A stretch of 7,241 bases of DNA, from positions 1-7,241 of the forward strand of contig JAJYQG010000141.1 in the NCBI GenBank assembly GCA_021794775.1, written 5' to 3'. Below the pieces are notes generated by a model, which saw only the letters and a list, made by a program, of their open reading frames with translations, was not told the DNA's origin and made no database searches. Positions 1-4,894 of the stretch are shown here, piece after piece (positions within the stretch are counted from its first letter, which is position 1; the number at the start of each line of letters is the position of its first letter). This DNA comes from Pseudomonadota bacterium (GTDB taxonomy: Bacteria > Pseudomonadota > Gammaproteobacteria > Burkholderiales > Ferrovaceae). Both the position numbers and the translations under genes were made by a program.

Positions 1-134
1 CTCTGGATTGCTGCGGATCATCCCGCTTGGCTGACGCAAGGTCAAACTTTCGGCAGGCAAGGAAAACAGCGCGGCTTCTTGTGTTTCCGGGGCGGGTCTG
101 ATAGGTTAAGGTGTTGCATTTGAGGGGGATGGAC
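1..134. other. Upstream region, no gene identified
   Basis: No gene is recognisable here. On the + strand, frame 1 stays open from base 1 to a TGA at 121-123 and frame 3 to a TGA at 99-101. Frame 2 closes at 32-34. None of the three peptides resembles the end of GspF, GspC or another T2SS protein that I know. The stretch may contain the 3' end of an unseen upstream gene plus the leader of the gsp operon. A weak sigma70-like pair (TTGTGT at 79-84, TAGGTT at 102-107, 17-base spacer) matches consensus at only half the positions and is not called as a promoter. No convincing terminator hairpin was seen. Confidence 0.4.
122..128 (+). promoter_or_regulatory. Ribosome binding site candidate for gspG
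   Basis: The purine run GAGGGGG is the best Shine-Dalgarno-like sequence before gspG. It lies 6 bases before the GTG at 135, a good spacing, and directly abuts the ATG at 129, which is too close. This is the main reason for choosing the start at 135. Confidence 0.5.
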
Positions 135-578
135 GTGAGTGAGCGGGCATATCGGGTGGGGTCAGTGGGCGAACGTGGCTTTACCCTGATCGAAATTATG
201 GTGGTGATGGTGATCATTGCCATTCTGGCGGGCATGATCGTGCCGCGCGTCATGAATCGCCCTGCTCAGGCGCGCAAACTGGCGGCTCATCAGGATATCG
301 CCAGCCTGATGCAAGCCCTGAAGCTGTACCGTCTCGACGTCGGGCGCTACCCTACCACGGAGCAGGGATTGGCGGCCCTGGTGAAGCAGCCGGTTCTTGA
401 ACCGCTGCCCTCTGGCTGGATGCAGACGCTGGATACCTTGCCCAAGGATCCCTGGGGGCATCCTTATCAGTATGCCAATCCAGGGCAGCATGGCGAAATC
501 GATGTGTGGAGTTTGGGGGCTGATGGACAACCTGGCGGACAGGGCAACGATGCCGATATCGGTAACTGGGAGCCTTGA
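135..578 (+). CDS. gspG: T2SS major pseudopilin GspG
   Basis: GspG is the main subunit of the periplasmic pseudopilus, whose growth is thought to push substrate through the secretin. The prepilin site is clear: the motif GERG/FTLIE, with Phe16 as the first mature residue and Glu20 at mature position 5, then a hydrophobic helix to about residue 38. The C-terminal half carries family hallmarks: YPTTEQGL, KDPWGHPYQY (Asp105-Pro-Trp-Gly), and a closing LGADGQPGG...DADIGNW segment whose acidic residues match the calcium-binding loop known in GspG. The product is 147 residues, normal for the family. The start is uncertain: GTG 111, ATG 129, GTG 135 and GTG 165 are all in frame. I chose 135 on ribosome-site spacing; 165 would give a leader of only five residues. 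It overlaps gspI by 29 bases. Confidence 0.93.
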   Translation: MSERAYRVGSVGERGFTLIEIMVVMVIIAILAGMIVPRVMNRPAQARKLAAHQDIASLMQALKLYRLDVGRYPTTEQGLAALVKQPVLEPLPSGWMQTLDTLPKDPWGHPYQYANPGQHGEIDVWSLGADGQPGGQGNDADIGNWEP

Positions 579-945
579 GCGCGGCTTTACGCTGCTCGAG
601 GTTCTGGTGGCCCTGTTCGTCATGGCGTTAACGCTGGCGGCAGGGATGCGTACTTTGGGAGGCGCGACTCGAGTGGCTGAGGCGGTTCCGCTGCGCCTGG
701 CCGCTCGGTGGAGTGCCACGAATGCGTTGGACGAACTGCGCCTGGCGCGGACCTGGCCCAATCTGGGAAACATGGATGTTGATTGCGTGCAGGGGCGTTA
801 TGCGTTGACCTGTCACGAAACGGTGGTGGTGACACCCAACCCATCGTTTCGTCGTGTCGAGGTGATCGTCACCCTGAACGGTGACAACACGGTATTGGCA
901 CGGTTGGTGACCGTGGTGCCGAACAACCCCGCGCAGGTGCTTTGA
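550..945 (+). CDS. gspI: T2SS minor pseudopilin GspI
   Basis: GspI is a minor pseudopilin that, with GspJ and GspK, forms the tip complex that starts pseudopilus assembly. The leader is 12 residues (ending LERG), followed by FTLLEVLVAL with Phe13 as mature residue 1 and Glu17 at mature position 5. The globular part shows the GspI pattern: an Ala-rich helix with WSATNALDELRLAR, then a WPNLG segment and a late FRRVEVIV strand. The product is 131 residues, normal for GspI. ATG 550 was chosen because AGGG at 541-544 lies 5 bases upstream and the leader is of usual length; ATG 523 is an alternative. The gene begins inside gspG in another frame. Cys79 and Cys88 are its only cysteines and might form a disulfide in the periplasm (inference). 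GspI is preferred over GspH, which has a different C-terminal domain. Confidence 0.9.
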   Translation: MPISVTGSLERGFTLLEVLVALFVMALTLAAGMRTLGGATRVAEAVPLRLAARWSATNALDELRLARTWPNLGNMDVDCVQGRYALTCHETVVVTPNPSFRRVEVIVTLNGDNTVLARLVTVVPNNPAQVL

Positions 946-946
946 A

Positions 947-1525
947 GTGCGTGGCTTTACCTTGCTGGAAGTGATGATCGTGGCATTGTTGTTGTCGCTG
1001 ATGGGGTTGATGTCGTGGCGCGTGCTCGAATCCATGACGCGCAGTCAGGGCATTTTGCGGGCGCGGGGAGATGCTTTGGAGGAGACGCAATTTTTTTTCA
1101 ATCAATGGCAGCGCGACTGTCAAGCCATGGCCCCGGCCCATCAGTGGCGTGACGGGGTTCCTGTGGTACTGGGTGCGGATCGTATGGCTTGGTTGGTTCA
1201 GGAAAGCGATGGCCTGCATCGTATTGCCTACGTCCTCGTCAATGGCGCCTTGCGCCGCATCGACAGTGGCGCATACTCCGATCGCGGCACCTGGTTGGCG
1301 GATTGGCAAACCTTGGCGCAAGGGGGTTCCCCAACAGGACAGGTCACCGCGCTGACCGTACCAGGGGTCGTAGGGTTTCAGGCACGGTTGTGGGCAGGGG
1401 CCAACGGTTGGTCGGTGGCACCACCGGTAGCGCCTGGGGTCCTGGTGCGAGGTCTGGAAATGGACCTTGCTTTGCAAGGGACGCCATGGCCCCTGCGACA
1501 GGTTTGTTTGACGGGGCAGGATTGA
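947..1525 (+). CDS. gspJ: T2SS minor pseudopilin GspJ
   Basis: GspJ is a minor pseudopilin of the GspI-J-K tip complex. The protein opens MRG/FTLLEVMIV, so Phe4 is mature residue 1 and Glu8 is mature position 5. The family's early soluble region follows, including a QFFFNQWQRD segment resembling the RDL region of other GspJ proteins and, near the middle, HRIAYVLVNGALRRID, like the GspJ strand that typically reads RVxYxLxxGxLxR. At 192 residues it is of normal length. GTG 947 is the only possible start: the frame is closed by a TGA at 908-910 with no other ATG, GTG or TTG between. It begins one base after the gspI stop, and AGG at 935-937 is a plausible ribosome site 9 bases upstream. The leader of three residues is unusually short. 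Cys58 and Cys187 could pair in the periplasm (inference). Confidence 0.92.
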   Translation: MRGFTLLEVMIVALLLSLMGLMSWRVLESMTRSQGILRARGDALEETQFFFNQWQRDCQAMAPAHQWRDGVPVVLGADRMAWLVQESDGLHRIAYVLVNGALRRIDSGAYSDRGTWLADWQTLAQGGSPTGQVTALTVPGVVGFQARLWAGANGWSVAPPVAPGVLVRGLEMDLALQGTPWPLRQVCLTGQD

Positions 1526-2571
1526 TGGAGCGCGAGCGTGGTGCGGCATTGCTCATGGCGTTGCTGCTGGCCGTGCTGGTGGCGGTGCTGGCTGCGGGCA
1601 TGATGCGCGATGAGCAACGCCGGATGCGCTTGCTTGAAAACCAGCGCACCCGTGACCAGATGGCGCAGTTGGGTGAAGGGGCTCTGGACTGGGCGCGCTT
1701 GATGCTGCGTGACGATTGGCGACTCACCGGGGCTGTGGACCATGGTGGAGAGGTCTGGGCCTTGCCCATCAACGACATTCCGGTCGACAGCGTCCTGGGC
1801 GGGGAGGCAGCCAGCCTTCGTTTGTCCGGTCGCATTGTCGATGCCCAGAGCCGGTTCAACCTGATGTCCTTGCTCAAGGTGCAAAACCCGCAGGGCGATC
1901 GCGGTTGGGTGGCGGCCAGCGACATCGATGCTGCGGCGCTGACAGTCTTCCAGCGTTTGTTGGCCGATTTGGGTCTCGATCCGGCCCAGGCTGCTCCGAT
2001 TGCCCGCCAACTGCTGGCCAGCCGTTTCGATGGCCCGCCCATGCAGGGTAACCATGGCACGGCCATGGCAGGAGAGATGGTTTTGAGCCAGCAACAGCTG
2101 GCGGCTGAACCTGTGCCATGGGGTAGGGCGATGGATCTGGCGCGCTGGTTTCCCGATGCTGATGCAACCACGCTGAGCCATCTTGGGGAAATGCTGGTGT
2201 TGTTGCCCCGTCCCACATTGGTCAATGCCAACACCGCTTCGGCGGCGGTCCTGGGAGCTATACTGGGGGTGGATCCGGGGCAGCTGAGCGGGGTGATGCA
2301 GGAACGGCAACAGCAATTTTTTGTCGATACGGCGGATTTGCAGCGTCGTCTCAGCGCTGCTTTGCCAACCTTGACCGGTGCGCCTGTCGCCATGCTGGGG
2401 GTGAATTCGGATTATTTTTATGTCCTCGAAGAGTGGCGCGCTCCCACGGCTGTGCAACGCCGTCAGGTGCTGGTGGCGCGTCACCAGGGCGGAGGGCAGA
2501 TGACGCAGGTGATCGGTGAACAGAATGGCTGGAGCCTGGGTGCGCTGGATACGCCAGGGGGGGGGACATGA
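1525..2571 (+). CDS. gspK: T2SS minor pseudopilin GspK
   Basis: GspK is the large minor pseudopilin thought to cap the pseudopilus. The N-terminus MERERG/AALLMALLLAVL has the cleavage site after Gly6 and lacks Glu at mature position 5, as is normal for GspK alone among pseudopilins. Further hallmarks are DAQSRFNLMSLL from residue 106 (family form is close to D-x-Q-x-R-FNLN-x-L), LVNANTASAAVL around residues 232-242, and NSDYFYV near the C-terminus. The length of 348 residues fits the family. The ATG overlaps the gspJ stop by one base (TGATG), with AGGA at 1518-1521 just upstream, so coupling is likely. The frame is open far upstream, to 1189, but that part lies inside gspJ and would bury the leader, so it is not used. 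The last codons cross a nine-G run. Confidence 0.94.
   Translation: MERERGAALLMALLLAVLVAVLAAGMMRDEQRRMRLLENQRTRDQMAQLGEGALDWARLMLRDDWRLTGAVDHGGEVWALPINDIPVDSVLGGEAASLRLSGRIVDAQSRFNLMSLLKVQNPQGDRGWVAASDIDAAALTVFQRLLADLGLDPAQAAPIARQLLASRFDGPPMQGNHGTAMAGEMVLSQQQLAAEPVPWGRAMDLARWFPDADATTLSHLGEMLVLLPRPTLVNANTASAAVLGAILGVDPGQLSGVMQERQQQFFVDTADLQRRLSAALPTLTGAPVAMLGVNSDYFYVLEEWRAPTAVQRRQVLVARHQGGGQMTQVIGEQNGWSLGALDTPGGGT
2557..2565 (+). repeat. Nine-G homopolymer at gspK/gspL junction
   Basis: Nine consecutive G bases encode the last three glycines of GspK and end two bases before the gspL ATG at 2568. The purine-rich tract can act as the gspL ribosome binding site, although its 3' edge is very close to the ATG, so pairing would use its 5' part. 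It is also a slippage-prone sequence; see findings. Confidence 0.9.
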
Positions 2572-3695
2572 GCGGCGTATGTCGCGTGCTGTTGCCGTTA
2601 CGTCCGTTGCACTTGCCTTCCGGCGAATGGCAATGGGGCGCATTGCCCTTTTGCTGGAGTATCGGCGGTGAGGTGGTGCGTGCTGGCGTAGCCAAGCTCG
2701 ACGAGATGCCGCAGGCAGACCATTGGGAATTGCTGGTACCCCCTTGTGATGTGACCCGTCTGAGCTGCCCGGCCGATGGGTTGAACGGGGTGCCACGAAG
2801 TCAATGGCGTGCGGCCTTGCCCAATCTGCTCGAACCGTGGTTGTTGCATGCTCCGGAAACGCTGCATATGGCCCTGGCCGAAGGGAACGATGTCGCGGTG
2901 ATGGTCATCGATCGCTCCTGGATGACGTTCATTCATGAAGCATGGCGTGCACGGGCAACTTCACTGGCCATTTACGCGGCGACAGATTGGTTGCCTCCGG
3001 GGTATCGGGCCTTGTGGCGTTTCCCGACCCTGGAGGCGCACGATCAGGGTTGGGTCCAGGTCTGGCGCGAGGCGCAGGGTCCGGATGGCGGAGGCGTGCG
3101 CGTTCAGGAGGAGCCGATCTGGGCTTTGCCGCAGGGCGCGACATGGCCCTGGCATGATGTGGCGCTGGAGTCTTTGCTGACCCGTCCCAGGATCGATGCC
3201 GATGGGATCGATTTATGTCAGGGAGAATGGGCCAGCCGTCCCTGGCACCAGGCATGGCGTCGCGTCCGGCCGGCCGGGTTGGCGCTGATCAGCCTGGTGA
3301 TGGCTCTGTTGTTGGGGGCTTCGTTGCGCTGGGCGCAGCTCGACTGGCAATACCATGCCCTTTTGCATCAAGCCAGGCAGGCGCTGCAGGCGCAGGGGAA
3401 ACCCTGGCCGGCCGATGTGCCGCTGGCAGGATGGATCCATGCTCAGGGCATCCGGCCTGCGCAACAGGTTGGCTTGCAGGGGCCTTTTGTGCGCTTATGC
3501 GATGATTTGACCCAGTTGCTGGCGGGGCAGGCGAACTTGACGGTCGTTGCCTGGCATTACCTTGAGGGGCGTTTGACGGTGCGATTTGCGGCTGGCGGGC
3601 AACCGGCGAAGCTCGTCGAGGAAGCGCGTCGGCGTGGTTGGCGCTGGCAGGCCGATGGCAAGGGCCAATGGGTTCTGGAGGTGCCGCAGCGATGA
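2568..3695 (+). CDS. gspL: T2SS inner-membrane platform protein GspL
   Basis: GspL is a bitopic inner-membrane protein whose cytoplasmic actin-like domain binds the ATPase GspE and whose periplasmic domain pairs with GspM. The 375-residue product has a long N-terminal cytoplasmic part with the GspL pattern of WRAALPNLLEPWLL, then ETLHMALAEG and VAVMVIDRSWM. Before the membrane lies IDLCQGEWA (residues 214-222), matching the usual NLLQGEY-like motif. One membrane segment spans about residues 236-256 (AGLALISLVMALLLGASLRW), preceded by Arg-rich residues, and a periplasmic domain of about 120 residues follows. The start ATG overlaps the gspK stop (ATGA). The 3' end overlaps gspM in the same way, as expected for partners made together. 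Confidence 0.93.
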   Translation: MSGVCRVLLPLRPLHLPSGEWQWGALPFCWSIGGEVVRAGVAKLDEMPQADHWELLVPPCDVTRLSCPADGLNGVPRSQWRAALPNLLEPWLLHAPETLHMALAEGNDVAVMVIDRSWMTFIHEAWRARATSLAIYAATDWLPPGYRALWRFPTLEAHDQGWVQVWREAQGPDGGGVRVQEEPIWALPQGATWPWHDVALESLLTRPRIDADGIDLCQGEWASRPWHQAWRRVRPAGLALISLVMALLLGASLRWAQLDWQYHALLHQARQALQAQGKPWPADVPLAGWIHAQGIRPAQQVGLQGPFVRLCDDLTQLLAGQANLTVVAWHYLEGRLTVRFAAGGQPAKLVEEARRRGWRWQADGKGQWVLEVPQR

Positions 3696-4144
3696 GGGCA
3701 GCGATGGGCCATGCCCTTAAAACTTTTTGGGATCAGCGTCAGCCCCGTGAGCAGGGCTTGCTCGTGCTGCTCGGATGGGTGCTGGTGTTATGCGCCGCTT
3801 TTCTTGGATGGCAAGCTCTGGTTGAGGATAGCCAGCGCTTGAGCGAACTGTTGCCCGCGCTGCGGGCTGATGTCGAACGGATCGAGGCAGCTCAGGCTAT
3901 GCCTGTGGCACAGGGACGCTCTCTGGCGGCGTTGGCCCATCGTTTGAACCAGGCATTCCCGACTCTTGAACTGCACGAAGAGGCCCATCGCCTCGTCTTG
4001 CATTGGCGTGGCCAGCAGGTGGAAGCGTTGTTTCAGGCGTTGAATCGCGCGGGCGCAGGTTCGGGTTTTGAGATCCTGAGTGCCGACATCGAACGTCGTG
4101 ATGCCGACCTGCAGGTCGAGTTGGTGCTGGGGACCTTGCCATGA
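3692..4144 (+). CDS. gspM: T2SS inner-membrane protein GspM
   Basis: GspM is a small bitopic inner-membrane protein that binds and stabilises GspL. The 150-residue product fits the family: a short basic cytoplasmic tail, a single membrane segment at about residues 22-42 (GLLVLLGWVLVLCAAFLGW), a likely helical stretch (about 43-75) with LVEDSQRLSELLPALRADV, and a C-terminal alpha/beta domain, likely the ferredoxin-like fold known for GspM, with HWRGQQVEALFQAL. Sequence similarity in this family is low, so size, topology and position between gspL and gspN carry much of the weight. ATG 3692 was chosen because it forms an ATGA overlap with the gspL stop and has GGAGG at 3677-3681. ATG 3704, with AGGG 5 bases upstream, is an alternative. 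The stop overlaps the gspN start. Confidence 0.9.
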   Translation: MRAAMGHALKTFWDQRQPREQGLLVLLGWVLVLCAAFLGWQALVEDSQRLSELLPALRADVERIEAAQAMPVAQGRSLAALAHRLNQAFPTLELHEEAHRLVLHWRGQQVEALFQALNRAGAGSGFEILSADIERRDADLQVELVLGTLP

Positions 4145-4872
4145 GGACCTGGGTATGGGCTGGGTTGTTTGCCTTGTTGGCGTTCATCGTCCAATGTCCA
4201 GCTACCTGGTTGTCTCTGGCGTTGAGCCAGCTGAGTGACGGTGCTTTAAGCCTGACCAATGAAAGTGGCACCTTGTGGCATGGTTCGGCTGAGCTGAATT
4301 GGCGTTCGGGCACCACCTTTACGGCGTGGCCGGGGCGCGTAGAATGGCGCTTGCAGCCTGGTTGGCGTGGTTTGGAAATCGCCTTGCATGAAGCGGAGCC
4401 CGAGGCCCAGGTGGATGTCATGGCCCACTGGCATTGGGGGACCTGGGCATGGTTGCCCGGTCAGGCAGCGTTTCCGGCCGACATCCTGGAAGGTTTGGGT
4501 AGCCCTTTCACGACGTTGCACCCTGCGGGACGCCTGGAAGTTCATTGGGGTGCCGGGCGCTGGGGTGGCGCTTCTGGGCTACCATGGGCATTGCAGGGTG
4601 ACTGGCTTGGAGCGGCGACCCGACTGGCCCCGGTGGCGCCGCTTGGCGATTATCGCTTGCAACTCACCGGCGTGGGCAAGGTTGGCACGCTGCAGGTGAC
4701 GACCCGGCGCGGAGTGTTGCAGGTAGAAGGGACAGGATCATGGCAGGGGGGGCAGTTCCGCTTCGCGGGTCAGGCCAGGGCGCGGGCGGATACCCGTGCG
4801 GTTCTGGCTGGGTTTCTCAGCGTATTGGGGCAGCCGGACGGGGACGGGGTGCGATTGGAATGGCGGCGATGA
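4141..4872 (+). CDS. gspN: T2SS protein GspN
   Basis: GspN is an inner-membrane-anchored accessory T2SS protein of poorly defined role; many T2SS loci lack it. The 243-residue product has one N-terminal hydrophobic segment at about residues 5-19 and then a PATWL motif. The large, Trp-rich periplasmic domain shows the family signature GTLWHGSAEL (from residue 43), a later LPWALQGDWLG segment and a closing VLAGFLSVLGQPDGDGVRLEW, close to the usual LLxxLGxxxxDGxxxL ending. The length is typical. It starts in an ATGA overlap with gspM. No gspC is visible in the window, and GspN should not be taken as GspC: no PDZ or HR-domain features are apparent. In Xanthomonas, XpsN links the platform to the secretin, so a similar role here is possible but is inference. 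Confidence 0.88.
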   Translation: MRTWVWAGLFALLAFIVQCPATWLSLALSQLSDGALSLTNESGTLWHGSAELNWRSGTTFTAWPGRVEWRLQPGWRGLEIALHEAEPEAQVDVMAHWHWGTWAWLPGQAAFPADILEGLGSPFTTLHPAGRLEVHWGAGRWGGASGLPWALQGDWLGAATRLAPVAPLGDYRLQLTGVGKVGTLQVTTRRGVLQVEGTGSWQGGQFRFAGQARARADTRAVLAGFLSVLGQPDGDGVRLEWRR

Positions 4873-4885
4873 GATGGGTGGTATC

Positions 4886-4889
4886 AGGA
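4886..4889 (+). promoter_or_regulatory. Ribosome binding site candidate for gspD
   Basis: AGGA lies 5 bases before ATG 4895 and supports that codon as the gspD start over the in-frame ATGs at 4874 and 4889. Confidence 0.5.
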
Positions 4890-4894
4890 TGCAC

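Noticed and set aside
26..40. Short inverted repeat CTTG...CAAG as a possible terminator
   Set aside because: The stem is only four base pairs with no T tract after it, so it is likely chance.
17..45. Minus-strand promoter-like pair, TTGACC and GATGAT with 17-base spacing, for a possible divergent gene
   Set aside because: The match is partial, and no minus-strand gene start can be confirmed because only about 16 bases remain before the window edge.
397..549. 51-codon upstream extension of the gspI frame
   Set aside because: It lies within gspG and would bury the cleavage site. ATG 550 has a suitable ribosome site and leader length.
1189..1524. 112-codon upstream extension of the gspK frame
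   Set aside because: It lies inside gspJ in another frame and would place the prepilin cleavage site deep within the protein. ATG 1525 gives a normal six-residue leader.
1378..2796. 472-codon open frame on the minus strand across gspJ, gspK and gspL
   Set aside because: It lies wholly antisense to three recognised T2SS genes, its protein shows no known family features, and it is rich in Arg, His, Pro and Gln, as expected of the opposite strand of GC-rich coding DNA.
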